From Corynebacterium sp. ACRPH (lineage in GTDB: Bacteria > Actinomycetota > Actinomycetes > Mycobacteriales > Mycobacteriaceae), in the NCBI RefSeq assembly GCF_022347285.1, contig NZ_JAKRND010000005.1:1-64000 (forward strand): a DNA stretch of 64,000 nucleotides, read 5' to 3'. This document shows positions 11,998 through 20,516 of this stretch, in pieces. Under the pieces are notes generated by a model. It searched no databases, had not been told where the DNA came from, and worked only from the letters and a program-made list of their open reading frames with translations. Position 1 is the first letter of the stretch, and each line of letters opens with the position of its first letter. The translations under genes and the position numbers were made by a program.

Positions 11998-12656
11998 TAG
12001 ACGTCTCCCCGCAGCTCCGCACTGCTCATGCCCAGAACCTCGGCCACGCGCTCGGTGGTGGCCGCACCCTCGCGCAGGATGCGCGGGCGGCCAGACGAAA
12101 GGTCAACGATGGTGGAGGCCACACCGTGGTGCGCTTCCCCACCGTCGATGTAGGTAGTCACGTCCGCGCCCAGCTGATCCTCGGCCATCTGCACATTCGT
12201 CGCCGGCGGCTGGCCGGAGATATTGGCGCTGGAAACCGCCATCGGGCCGGTGCGCTCCAAAAGCTCCAGGGCAATGGGCTGGTTGGGCATGCGCAGCATC
12301 ACGGTGCCGCGCGTATCCCCCAGGTTCCACGGCAGGCTGGGCGCCTGGTGGACGACCATCGACAGCCCGCCCGGCCAGAAGGCCTCAACGAGCTTGCGCA
12401 TGTTGTAGGTGTACTCGCGCACGAGCCCCTGAATGGTGGTCCAGCTGGGAACCAGCACGGGCACGGGCATGTCGGGGCCACGCCCCTTCGCACGCAGCAA
12501 TGCGGCCACTGCCTCGTTGTCGAAGGCATCGCAGCCGATGCCGTAGACCGTGTCGGTCGGCAGCACGACCAGCCGTCCGCCCTTCACCGCATTCGCCGCG
12601 GCGTCTAGCGCGGCCTCGCGGTTCTGCGAATCGGTTGCGTCTACGGTTCTCGACAT
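11997..12656 (-). CDS. tsaC: L-threonylcarbamoyladenylate synthase (Sua5/YrdC/TsaC)
   Basis: The 219-residue protein is a single YrdC domain: VVLPTDTVYGIGCDA, KGRGPDMPVPVLV, WPGGLSMVV and PMAVSSANISGQP are the family's ATP, threonine and bicarbonate binding blocks. It makes threonylcarbamoyl-AMP for the t6A37 modification of tRNAs reading ANN codons. The Sua5 C-terminal domain is absent, so it is the short type. It sits between prmC and wecA, as in related corynebacteria. Confidence 0.93.
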   Translation of the reverse strand: MSRTVDATDSQNREAALDAAANAVKGGRLVVLPTDTVYGIGCDAFDNEAVAALLRAKGRGPDMPVPVLVPSWTTIQGLVREYTYNMRKLVEAFWPGGLSMVVHQAPSLPWNLGDTRGTVMLRMPNQPIALELLERTGPMAVSSANISGQPPATNVQMAEDQLGADVTTYIDGGEAHHGVASTIVDLSSGRPRILREGAATTERVAEVLGMSSAELRGDV

Positions 12657-12711
12657 TGCGGCCCTTTCTTGCTCATTTATTACGTGCTCTACCTTAACCC
12701 CATCGCCGGAA

Positions 12712-13641
12712 CTACTGCGGTAGCAGGGCGGTGACGAAGCGCGGCCGGCCAGCCAGGTCGTGGTGTTGGGTGATTTCTCGCCAGCCGCGTTGCTGCATCA
12801 TGGCCGCCACCTGCGCGCCGTTGGAGTCGTCGTGTTCTATTCCGACGCCACCACCTGCGCGCCCCAGCGCCTCAGCCCACTGCAGGACCCGTGGCATGAG
12901 CTCCAGCCCGTCGTCCCCGGAGAACACGGCTGCGTGTGGGTCGGCGGCCACCTCGGGGGAAACCTCCGCGGATTCCGGCACGTACGGAGGGTTGCATACC
13001 ACCACGTCCGCGGGTGCGAAAGCCTCGGGGGAAACGTCCGCCGTCGCTGACAACTCCGCGGGATCGTCTACGGCCAGGTCCGCCTGGACGAATGTGGCTT
13101 TAACCTGCGGGACAAGCCGAGCATTCTTCTCGGCCAGTCGCAGCGCAGCATCAGAGAATTCGATGCCAGTTAGGGAGATAGGGGCGTCATAAAGAAAAGA
13201 AACCCCGAGCCCCAACGTGCCGGGGCCGCAGCACAGATCGACCACGCGCGGCGTGGGGCGCCCCTTGAGGAAACGCGCGGCCCAGTCGGCGAGCAGCTCG
13301 GTTTCGGGGCGCGGGACGAAGCAGCCTGGCTCCGCAAAGAGGTCCAGGCCGCAGAAGGGGGCGGAGCCCACAATGTGCTGGAGGGGCTCGCGCGCCATGC
13401 GGCGGGCCACCCAATCGGCATAGGCGCTGGGGGCGGGATCGTCGGCGCGCATAAAGAGAGTGCCGGAGTCGACGGCGGCGCGGGGCGCAGCGGTGGCAGC
13501 GGCGGCTCCGGGCGCAGCTGAGCTAGTGCCGGGCTCCACGAGCAGATAGCTCATCAGCAGGCGCGCGTCGACTGCGGCGGAATCGATGCCCGCCGCGCTC
13601 AACTGTGCGGTAGCCTCGCGGATCGCTTGGTTGATGTTCAA
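12712..13641 (-). CDS. prmC: Peptide chain release factor N5-glutamine methyltransferase PrmC
   Basis: The 309-residue enzyme methylates the Gln of the GGQ motif of release factors, fitting its place directly after prfA. It has an N-terminal helical domain (NINQAIREATAQLSAAGIDS), then an AdoMet-binding Rossmann fold with FVPRPETELLADWA, VVDLCCGPGTLGLG and the catalytic VVCNPPYVPE. A low-complexity Ala insert lies at about residues 40-60. The frame is open to 13689, but those 16 extra residues come from a repetitive stretch. I therefore favour the TTG at 13641, where the family N-terminus begins. Confidence 0.88.
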   Translation of the reverse strand: MNINQAIREATAQLSAAGIDSAAVDARLLMSYLLVEPGTSSAAPGAAAATAAPRAAVDSGTLFMRADDPAPSAYADWVARRMAREPLQHIVGSAPFCGLDLFAEPGCFVPRPETELLADWAARFLKGRPTPRVVDLCCGPGTLGLGVSFLYDAPISLTGIEFSDAALRLAEKNARLVPQVKATFVQADLAVDDPAELSATADVSPEAFAPADVVVCNPPYVPESAEVSPEVAADPHAAVFSGDDGLELMPRVLQWAEALGRAGGGVGIEHDDSNGAQVAAMMQQRGWREITQHHDLAGRPRFVTALLPQ

Positions 13642-13727
13642 CGTCCCACCGTTCTGCCGTACTACCGTTCCGCCATCCTGCCGCCTCATCGCTCTGCCGC
13701 TCTGCCGCTGTCGCGGCGACGGGAAGG

Positions 13728-14804
13728 CTAGTCTTCCGCCTCGAGGCGGCGTGCGCGGTCGGCATCCTTCAGCGCCGCGAGCAGCGCCTCCAGGTCTCCG
13801 TCCAGGACGGAATCCAGGTTGTTGGCCTTGTAGCCGATGCGGTGGTCGGAGACGCGGGACTCGGGGAAGTTATAGGTGCGGATGCGCTCGGAACGATCCA
13901 TGGTGCGGATCTGCGCTGCGCGGCCTTCGGCTGCCTCGGCCTCGGCCTCTTCTTCCTTCATCTGCTGCAGGCGCGCAGCCAGAACCTGCATCGCGCGGGC
14001 GCGGTTCTGAATCTGGGAGCGCTCCTTCTGACAGGTCACCACAATGTTGGTCGGCAGGTGGATAATGCGAACCGCCGAGTCCGTGGTGTTCACGCCCTGG
14101 CCGCCCTTACCGGAGGAACGGTAGACGTCCACGCGGATGTCCTTGTCGTCGATCTGCACATCCTCGACTTCGTCGGGCTCTGGGTACACCAGCACGCCCG
14201 CCGCGGAGGTCTGAATGCGGCCCTGCGACTCGGTGACGGGGATGCGCTGCACGCGGTGCACTCCACCTTCGAACTTGAACTCCGACCACGCGCCATCGCG
14301 GGAGGGCTGCTTGGAGCGGATGGACAGGGTCATGTCCTTCACGCCACCCAGGTCGGTCTCGTTCAGCCCCAGGATCTCGGTACTAAAGCCGTGACGTTCA
14401 GCGTAACGCTGGTACATGCGCGCCAGCTCACCGGCGAACAGCGCGGCTTCCTCGCCGCCGGCGCCGGACTTGATCTCCATGACGATGTCGTCGCCGTCGT
14501 GCGGGTCGCGCGGAGCCAGCAGGTCGGTTAGCTGCTCTTCCAGCTCCCCGATCTCCTCTTCTAGGCGCTTGGCTTCTTCGGCGAATTCCTTGTCCTCGGA
14601 TGCCATCTCGGACGCGGCCTCGTGATCCTCGCGGGCCTGCTCGAGCTTCTGGTGCGTCTGAATGATCGGCTGCAGCTCGGAAAAGCGCTTACCGACCTTG
14701 CGGGCCGCCGCTGGGTCATTGTGCAGCTCAGGATCGCTCAGCTGCATCTCCAGGCCCTGATACTCGGCCAGAATGTCGTCGATGACTGACGGTGATTGGC
14801 TCAT
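13728..14804 (-). CDS. prfA: Peptide chain release factor 1
   Basis: The 358-residue class I release factor has the peptidyl-tRNA hydrolysis motif [14 protein letters not shown] and the PVT tripeptide (in [16 protein letters not shown]), which gives UAA/UAG specificity and marks it as RF1 rather than RF2. Its start lies three bases after the rho stop, and prmC, which modifies it, follows. Length and motifs are normal. Confidence 0.97.
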   Translation of the reverse strand: MSQSPSVIDDILAEYQGLEMQLSDPELHNDPAAARKVGKRFSELQPIIQTHQKLEQAREDHEAASEMASEDKEFAEEAKRLEEEIGELEEQLTDLLAPRDPHDGDDIVMEIKSGAGGEEAALFAGELARMYQRYAERHGFSTEILGLNETDLGGVKDMTLSIRSKQPSRDGAWSEFKFEGGVHRVQRIPVTESQGRIQTSAAGVLVYPEPDEVEDVQIDDKDIRVDVYRSSGKGGQGVNTTDSAVRIIHLPTNIVVTCQKERSQIQNRARAMQVLAARLQQMKEEEAEAEAAEGRAAQIRTMDRSERIRTYNFPESRVSDHRIGYKANNLDSVLDGDLEALLAALKDADRARRLEAED

Positions 14805-14807
14805 GGT

Positions 14808-16553
14808 TTAATCCTCCTCGTCCTCGCCTGCCAGAGGCGCGGAGCTGGCAACCTGCAGCATGAACTCCCGGTTGGTCTTGTTCTTACGCAGCTGCTTGAT
14901 CAACAGATCGATGGCCGCCTGTGAATCCAGGGCAGACAGGATACGGCGCAGCTTGTGCATGATGCGCGCCTCTTCCGGGCTGAGTAGCAACTCGTCCTTG
15001 CGGGTGCCCGACGGGTTCACATCCACAGCCGGGAACACGCGGCGCTCGGAGATCTTGCGGTCCAGCTTCAGTTCCGCGTTGCCGGTGCCCTTGAATTCCT
15101 CGAAGATCACCGTGTCGCCGGCCGAGCCGGTCTCCACCATCGCGGTGGCGATGATCGTCAGGGAGCCGCCGTTTTCAATGTTGCGGGCAGCGCCCAGGAA
15201 GCGCTTCGGCGGGTACAGCGCGTTGGAATCCACACCACCGGACAGGATGCGGCCAGAGGCCGGCGAGGAGTTGTTGTACGCGCGACCCAGGCGGGTGATG
15301 GAATCCAGCAGCAGAACAACGTCCTTGCCTTGCTCTACCAGGCGCTTTGCGCGCTCGACGGCTAGCTCGGCAACGTTGGTGTGCTCCCCTGGCGGGCGGT
15401 CGAACGTGGAGGCGATGACTTCGCCCTTGACGGAGCGTTGCATGTCCGTCACTTCCTCCGGGCGCTCATCCACCAGCACGACCATGAGGTAGCACTCGGG
15501 GTTGTTCGTGGAGATCGCGTTGGCGATGTCCTGCAGGATGGTCGTCTTACCGGCCTTCGGCGGGGAGACAATCAGCGCACGCTGCCCCTTGCCGATGGGC
15601 ATGATCAGGTCGATCACACGGGTGGTCAGCGTCTTCGGGTCGGTCTCCAGTCGCAGGCGCTGGTTCGGGTACAGCGGGGTCAGCTTCGCAAAGTTCGGGC
15701 GTGCTGATGCCTGCTCGGGGGTAAGGCCGTTAACGGTCTCTACCTGGTAGATCGGCGTGTACTTTTGGCGATTCCGTCCGCGTCCGCCGCCGTTATTGTT
15801 GTTGTTCTTCGGACGGATGGTGCCGACGATCGCGTCGCCGTGGCGCATGCCGTACTTGCGCACCGTGTTGATCGGCACGTACACGTCCGTCGGCCCCGCG
15901 TGGTAGCCAGTGGTGCGGATGAACGCGGTGTTCGCATCGACGAAATCGAGGATGCCCGCGACAGGCGTAAGCTCTTCCGGCTTCGGTTCGCGGTTGTTGT
16001 TGCCGCCACCGTTATTACCATCCCCGCTGTTGTTGCCGTTGTTGCGGTTGTTATCGCGGTTATTGTCGCGATTATTGTCACGGCCACGGTTACGGCGGTT
16101 ACGGCGATTGCGACGGTTGCGGCGATTGCCGCGGTTGTTGTCGTCGCGGTGGTTGTTTTCGCGCTCATTATCGTCGCGGTTGTTGTCGCCACGCTCGTCG
16201 CGGTTCTTTTCGCGATCTTCGCCGCGATCTTCGCCGCGATCTTTGCCGTCGCCCTTACCGCGCTTTTCGGCGCTTTCTGCGGTTTCTTCTGGGCGCTTTT
16301 CTTGGTGACGCCCCTCCCGCGCCTCCTCAACCGGCTTTTCCTTCGGCGCAGGTTCTTCAGCAGGCTGCGGCTTCCGGGGCGCTCCACCGCCACCAGATGC
16401 ACCACCGGATTCGATGGCTGCGATTAGCTCACCTTTGCGGAGACCAGAGGTACCTTTCAGCCCCTGTGCCGCTGCAATCTGGCGTAGCTCCGGCAATTTC
16501 AACGAGGCGAGGCCATTGGCTTGGCCACGAGCCAAAATATCGGACAGGCTCAC
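14808..16553 (-). CDS. rho: Transcription termination factor Rho
   Basis: The 581-residue protein starts with the Rho N-terminal helical domain (LASLKLPELRQIAAAQGLKG). A highly charged Asn/Arg/Asp/Gly-rich linker follows at about residues 52-190, with repeats of RDNN and RRN units, as is usual in actinobacterial Rho. Then come the OSB RNA-binding domain and the RecA-like motor with VSPPKAGKTTIL (Walker A), MVVLVDERPEEVTDM and LLLDSITRLGRAYN. The GTG start at 16553 has AAAGGAC four bases before it. It heads a rho-prfA-prmC-tsaC-wecA-atpI gene row. Confidence 0.96.
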   Translation of the reverse strand: MSLSDILARGQANGLASLKLPELRQIAAAQGLKGTSGLRKGELIAAIESGGASGGGGAPRKPQPAEEPAPKEKPVEEAREGRHQEKRPEETAESAEKRGKGDGKDRGEDRGEDREKNRDERGDNNRDDNERENNHRDDNNRGNRRNRRNRRNRRNRGRDNNRDNNRDNNRNNGNNSGDGNNGGGNNNREPKPEELTPVAGILDFVDANTAFIRTTGYHAGPTDVYVPINTVRKYGMRHGDAIVGTIRPKNNNNNGGGRGRNRQKYTPIYQVETVNGLTPEQASARPNFAKLTPLYPNQRLRLETDPKTLTTRVIDLIMPIGKGQRALIVSPPKAGKTTILQDIANAISTNNPECYLMVVLVDERPEEVTDMQRSVKGEVIASTFDRPPGEHTNVAELAVERAKRLVEQGKDVVLLLDSITRLGRAYNNSSPASGRILSGGVDSNALYPPKRFLGAARNIENGGSLTIIATAMVETGSAGDTVIFEEFKGTGNAELKLDRKISERRVFPAVDVNPSGTRKDELLLSPEEARIMHKLRRILSALDSQAAIDLLIKQLRKNKTNREFMLQVASSAPLAGEDEED

Positions 16554-16843
16554 AAAAGTCCTTTCACGTCCGGCTTCTTCATCGACCCTTCAAAAGCCTG
16601 CGAAGCCCCAGGGTTGGCCAGACATGCGTATTCGACAACAGTTCTTAAATTAACCCAAAGATTGCGGGAATCTTCCAGAAAGATTGCCGCCTTAACGTCC
16701 CACGATGCGACTGGCGGCGGGTGTAGCGCGGGGTGGCGTCGTAAAAAGAAAGAAAGAGAAAAGAAACGAGCCTCACATCCGGCTTCCGTAGCTAACCATA
16801 GCACCTCCCACACCGCGAGTACCTAACGGCTAGGCTGAAATGC
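16554..16843. other. rho leader and divergent rho/fadD intergenic region
   Basis: This 290-base gap between the divergent rho and acyl-CoA ligase genes must hold both promoters. On the rho strand it contains a long pyrimidine run (complement of 16740-16772) followed by a C-rich, G-poor stretch, the composition expected of a Rho-binding site. I saw no convincing gene in it. Confidence 0.4.
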
Positions 16844-18523
16844 ATGAAGTCGACGATGCAGGAGATCCCATTATCCGTAGCGACGATCCTGGAATACGGG
16901 GCCAGCGTTCACCGAAACACTACCGTGACCACGTATTTTGACGAAACTGCGGAGCAAACCAGCTTCCTGCACATCGGTATCCGCGCGGCCGCAATGGCCA
17001 ACATGCTGCGCGACGAATTCGGCATTGAACGCGGCGACCGCGTAGCCACCGTACTGCCGAACTGTACCGAGCACCTGGAGGTGCTGCTCTCCGTGGCCTC
17101 GATGGGCGCGGTTTTTAACCCCATCAACCGGCACCTCATGAACACCCAGATCACGCACATCATCAACAAGGCGGCGCCGAAAGTGCTGGTGCTCGACCCG
17201 ACCTGTAAAGACCAGATCGTCCCGCTACTAGCCGACTGCCCCTGCGTGGAGGCGGTGCTGGTGATTGGGCCGAACCTAGCGGACACCGAGGCGGTACAGC
17301 AGCTCATCGCCGTGCAAGGCAAACAAGGCAAGCCGGGCTTGAGCCACCTGCGCGTTCTAAACCTAGAGGCCGCACTCGACGGGCGCAGCGCCGACTTCGA
17401 CTGGCCGGACATGGAAGAGACTGACCCGGCGGCCATCTGTTTTTCCACTGGTACGGAAGGCCCACCGAAAGGCGTGGTCTACTCCCACCGCGCACTGTGG
17501 CTGCACTCCATGCAGCTGCGCGCCGCCGATAGCTTCAGTATCCGCAATGGCACCAGCTTTCTATGCTGTGTGCCGATCTATCACGTCCTCAGCTGGGGCG
17601 TGCCACTAGCTGCCTTTATGGCCGGCGCTCCGATCGTGTTTACCGGGCGCAGCGCCACCCCGGAGCACCTGGCACATGTGATCGCAGACGCCATGCCACG
17701 CCAAGCCCATGGGTCCCCTGCGGTGTGGACCGGTCTGCTGGTGCACTACACCAAGAAGCACCCCAAGAAGATGAGCCTGCAGGAGATCTACGTCGGCGGC
17801 TCGCAGGTCTCCCCCGCCATGATCGACGCCTGGGAGGAACGCTTCGGCGTGGACATCATCCACTCCTGGGGTATGACGGAGACCGGCCCGGTGGGCACCG
17901 TTGCCCACCCGCCCGCTGGTGTGGCTGGCGCTGCCCGCGCCAAGTATCGCGAAAGCCAAGGGCGCTTCCACGCAGGTATGCGTTACCGCATCGTCGACGA
18001 CAACGACAACGTGCTAGAAGCCAACGACCGCAACGAAGGCGAACTGCAAGTACGCGGCAACACAGTAACGGCTTCGTACTACATGGACGACAGCCCGCGC
18101 TTTACCGATGACGGCTGGCTGCGCACCGGCGACATCGCCACAGTGAACAAAGACGGCTACCTGACGATTCACGACCGCAAGGCGGACATCATCCGTTCAG
18201 GCGGCGAATGGATCTACTCCGCGGCGCTGGAAAACTACCTGTTGGAGCCCACAGCCGTGATCGAGGCTGCAGTGATCGGTATTCCATCGGAGAAATGGGG
18301 GCAGCGCCCGCTCGCAGTAGTAGTGGTTGCCGAGGAGACCCCCTGGACTGTGGAAACTGCACAAGAGCTGGCCGAGGAACTTCGCCAACGCGTGCCCGGC
18401 TGGATGGTGCCAGAGAACTGGACCTTCGTGGATCACATCGACAAGACCAGCGTGGATAAGTTCGACAAGAAAGACCTACGCCAGTACTTCCGCGAGGGGA
18501 AGTTCGAGATCATCACGATTTAA
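16844..18523 (+). CDS. Long-chain fatty-acid--CoA ligase (FadD family)
   Basis: The 559-residue protein is a member of the acyl-adenylate-forming ANL family. The P-loop reads FSTGTEGPPKGVVYSH, followed by HSWGMTETGPVG (A5), GWLRTGDIATVNKDGYL (A7), DRKADIIRSGGEWI (A8) and the C-terminal catalytic Lys region TSVDKFDKKDLR (A10). The first step makes acyl-AMP, the second acyl-CoA. In lipophilic corynebacteria such ligases activate imported fatty acids, but the chain length used cannot be read from the sequence. An alternative start is the ATG at 16856. It is divergent from rho. Confidence 0.88.
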   Translation: MKSTMQEIPLSVATILEYGASVHRNTTVTTYFDETAEQTSFLHIGIRAAAMANMLRDEFGIERGDRVATVLPNCTEHLEVLLSVASMGAVFNPINRHLMNTQITHIINKAAPKVLVLDPTCKDQIVPLLADCPCVEAVLVIGPNLADTEAVQQLIAVQGKQGKPGLSHLRVLNLEAALDGRSADFDWPDMEETDPAAICFSTGTEGPPKGVVYSHRALWLHSMQLRAADSFSIRNGTSFLCCVPIYHVLSWGVPLAAFMAGAPIVFTGRSATPEHLAHVIADAMPRQAHGSPAVWTGLLVHYTKKHPKKMSLQEIYVGGSQVSPAMIDAWEERFGVDIIHSWGMTETGPVGTVAHPPAGVAGAARAKYRESQGRFHAGMRYRIVDDNDNVLEANDRNEGELQVRGNTVTASYYMDDSPRFTDDGWLRTGDIATVNKDGYLTIHDRKADIIRSGGEWIYSAALENYLLEPTAVIEAAVIGIPSEKWGQRPLAVVVVAEETPWTVETAQELAEELRQRVPGWMVPENWTFVDHIDKTSVDKFDKKDLRQYFREGKFEIITI

Positions 18524-18662
18524 GGGGCGCACCCGGATGCCTGCTGAGGGCGGGCTGGGGCGGGCAAGGGTCACCACCCCTGGGTCGTCGGGGTAAATTC
18601 TCCAGAATTTAACAGGAACCATTCCAACTATTGCGGGAGAAAGTAGAGTAGCGTTTTCCTGC

Positions 18663-19361
18663 ATGACCGATGTAACTGTGCTGGCCCTCGGGCCGCAGTG
18701 GTTCGACCCAATGTATTTGCTTTCGGGTTCCGGACCTTTCGGCGCGGCGATTTTGCCCGCCATTTTTGCGATTATCTTTATCGAATCCGGGCTGTTCTTT
18801 CCTTTCCTGCCCGGTGATTCCTTGCTCTTCACAGCGGGCCTTCTAGCCAGCCAGCCTGATGGCTTCGCACCGCTGTGGCAGGTGCTGTTGATTACCCCGA
18901 TCGCGGCAATCCTAGGCGACCAGGTGGGCTACTGGATTGGCCACCGCTTCCACCCTGCGCTGCGCAACCGCAAGGACGGGCGCTTCTTTAAACAGGAACA
19001 CCTGCACCGCTCTGAGGCGTTCTTTGAGAAATACGGGGCGATCACGATCATCCTGTGCCGCTTCGTACCCTTCGTTCGCACCTATGCCCCACTGGTAGCT
19101 GGAATGTCGGGCATGCGCTATCACACATTCATTGTTTTCAACGTGATAGGCGGTGTGCTGTGGGCCAGCGGCATCGTCTACCTGGGGTCGCTATTCGGCG
19201 GGGTGGAGTTCGTACGGAACAACATCGAGGCCATTTTCCTCGGAATCGTCGCCTTCTCCATCGTCCCGGCACTTTTCGGCGTGATACAGAAAAGCCGGGG
19301 CGAGAGGAAGCAATCTCTCGCCCCAGCTACTGCCCAGGATTCTCTAGAACCCCAAGAATAG
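18663..19361 (+). CDS. DedA family membrane protein
   Basis: The 232-residue protein has the DedA/SNARE-associated pattern: FIESGLFFPFLPGDSLLF, then the glycine-rich GDQVGYWIGHRF, RFFKQEHLHRSEAFFEKYG and the signature RFVPFVRTYAPLVAGMSGM. About five hydrophobic helices are visible. Family members are linked to undecaprenyl phosphate or lipid recycling and to membrane potential homeostasis. The last 20 codons include a perfect 10-bp hairpin (19297-19324). The insertion element starts 28 bases after the stop. Confidence 0.9.
   Translation: MTDVTVLALGPQWFDPMYLLSGSGPFGAAILPAIFAIIFIESGLFFPFLPGDSLLFTAGLLASQPDGFAPLWQVLLITPIAAILGDQVGYWIGHRFHPALRNRKDGRFFKQEHLHRSEAFFEKYGAITIILCRFVPFVRTYAPLVAGMSGMRYHTFIVFNVIGGVLWASGIVYLGSLFGGVEFVRNNIEAIFLGIVAFSIVPALFGVIQKSRGERKQSLAPATAQDSLEPQE
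19297..19324 (+). repeat. Perfect inverted repeat in the 3' coding end of the DedA gene
   Basis: GGGGCGAGAG and CTCTCGCCCC form a 10-bp stem with an 8-base loop, ending 37 bases before the DedA stop. There is no T run after it. It may act as a 3' stabilising hairpin or weak terminator. Confidence 0.4.
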
Positions 19362-19389
19362 TTTCCCAGGATTGGTTACCGGCCTTACC

Positions 19390-19409
19390 GGTGCTGTTGC
19401 AAAGTTGGG
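19390..19409 (+). repeat. Left terminal inverted repeat of the IS6-family element
   Basis: Twenty bases identical to the complement of 20216-20235. The GGNNCTGTTGCAAA core is that of IS6-family ends. Confidence 0.88.
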
Positions 19410-19488
19410 GCAGTAGGAAGAGCGACGTGAACTAATCACAGCCATGGGTATCTTCTCCGGTCGTCATTTCCCCCCGTGACATCATTCT

Positions 19489-20157
19489 GTGGGCAGTGTG
19501 CGGTGGTACTGCCGCTACGGGGTGAGCTACCGCGATCTGGAGGAAATGATGACCGAGCAGGGCGTACCGGTCGATCACACCACGATCTACCGCTGGGTCC
19601 AGAAATACGCCCGTGAGCTGGACAAGCAAACACGGTGGTACCGGCAGGTACCTGACTGGCAGGCCAGTTCCTGGCGGGTGGATGAGACCTATATCCGGGT
19701 CGGCAGCAGGTGGTGCTATCTCTATCGGGCGATCACCGCCGGTGGTCAGACCCTGGACTTTTACCTCTCTCCGAAGCGGAACGTGGCCGCGGCGAAGCGT
19801 TTCCTGACCAAGGCCCTCAGATCCAATGCGTCAGCTGGGTATCCCAGAGTGATCAACACCGATAAAGCACCTTCCCTAGCCAGGGCAATCGCCGAGTTGA
19901 AGTCAGAGGGAATCTGCCCGCCAACAGTGGAATACCGGCAGGTGAAATACCTCCACAACATCCTAGAAGGCGACCATGGTCGGCTGAAGCGGATCCTCGG
20001 GCCGAAAGGCGCGTTTACGAACCGGACATCTGCATATCGGACGTTGACAGGGATGGAGGCGATGCACTCATTGCGGAAAGGGCAAGGCACGATGTTTGCC
20101 TACGGGCAACCGAACCCGGACGCGGTGATCGTCAACCGGGTCTTCCAGAATATCTAA
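19489..20157 (+). CDS. IS6-family transposase with disrupted N-terminus
   Basis: The 222-residue frame has a DDE-type catalytic core: WRVDETYIRV (first Asp), VINTDKAP (second Asp) and ILEGDHGRLKRIL with the final Glu, as in IS6 transposases. The expected start is the ATG at 19444, which reads MGIFSGRHFPP and then hits TGA at 19477. The next seven residues expected for the family (DIILWAV) are present but in another frame at 19478-19498. A TG duplication at 19499-19500 then returns to the main frame at RWYCRYG. So a +1 and a +2 change flank that block. Translation could only restart internally, here at GTG 19489, with loss of the helix-turn-helix start; activity is doubtful. Confidence 0.8.
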   Translation: MGSVRWYCRYGVSYRDLEEMMTEQGVPVDHTTIYRWVQKYARELDKQTRWYRQVPDWQASSWRVDETYIRVGSRWCYLYRAITAGGQTLDFYLSPKRNVAAAKRFLTKALRSNASAGYPRVINTDKAPSLARAIAELKSEGICPPTVEYRQVKYLHNILEGDHGRLKRILGPKGAFTNRTSAYRTLTGMEAMHSLRKGQGTMFAYGQPNPDAVIVNRVFQNI

Positions 20158-20215
20158 GCAGGCTGGGCCATAATGCTGGCCAGGCGACGAAGAAAGGAGT
20201 GTTCGCGGTTCTCCA

Positions 20216-20235
20216 CCCAACTTTGCAACAGCACC
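20216..20235 (-). repeat. Right terminal inverted repeat of the IS6-family element
   Basis: Exact complement of the left end at 19390-19409. The HAD hydrolase stump begins immediately beyond it. Confidence 0.88.
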
Positions 20236-20516
20236 ACTGGCGGGCGATGGTCGACCTCGACGAGGTGGCGACCGTCATCATCGACTCCTGCAGGGTTGGC
20301 GTCCGGAAGCCTGATCCAGAGATCTTCGCCATCGCTGCTGATGCGGCTAGCGTCGCCGCGGAGGACTGTGTTCTGATCGACGATCTTCCTGAGAACTGTG
20401 CCGCGGCCCGCAGGGCCGGATGGACCGCAGTCCAGTACATCACCGCCGAGCAGGCCATCGCCGACGTGCGCCGCGTACTTACGGAGTCGTCTCCGCAAAG
20501 TAGCCGTCAGGGGTGA
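20236..20516 (+). pseudogene. C-terminal fragment of a HAD-superfamily hydrolase
   Basis: Starting exactly at the IS edge, the plus frame encodes a HAD C-terminal half: GVRKPDPEIFAIAADAA (motif III Lys with the PDPxIF block), CVLIDDLPENCAAARRAGW (motif IV acidic pair) and TAVQYITAEQAIADVRRVL. The N-terminal half with the nucleophile Asp is missing, so it is a broken gene. Its 3' end overlaps the tail of the convergent monooxygenase gene by 38 bases. It shows that the DNA right of the IS came from elsewhere. Confidence 0.8.

Larger units (their letters stand above)
19390..20235 (+). mobile_element. IS6-family insertion sequence, IS1628-like
   Basis: An 846-bp element bounded by identical 20-bp terminal inverted repeats GGTGCTGTTGCAAAGTTGGG (19390-19409 and the complement at 20216-20235). 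Size, ends and a single transposase gene fit the IS6 family; the protein recalls the corynebacterial IS1628. The flanking octamers differ (GCCTTACC left, ACTGGCGG right), so there is no 8-bp target duplication. The element therefore sits at a recombination junction, not at a simple insertion. Confidence 0.88.

Noticed and set aside
16040..16300. Short repeated units resembling a CRISPR or tandem array
   Set aside because: They are coding repeats of the RDNN/RRN linker in Rho, without spacer structure.
16550..16813. 87-codon frame in the rho leader
   Set aside because: Built from a pyrimidine run and leader sequence, with no conserved motif; a leader peptide cannot be excluded, but nothing supports it.
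19382..20243. 8-bp target duplication around the IS
   Set aside because: The flanking octamers were compared base by base and do not match.
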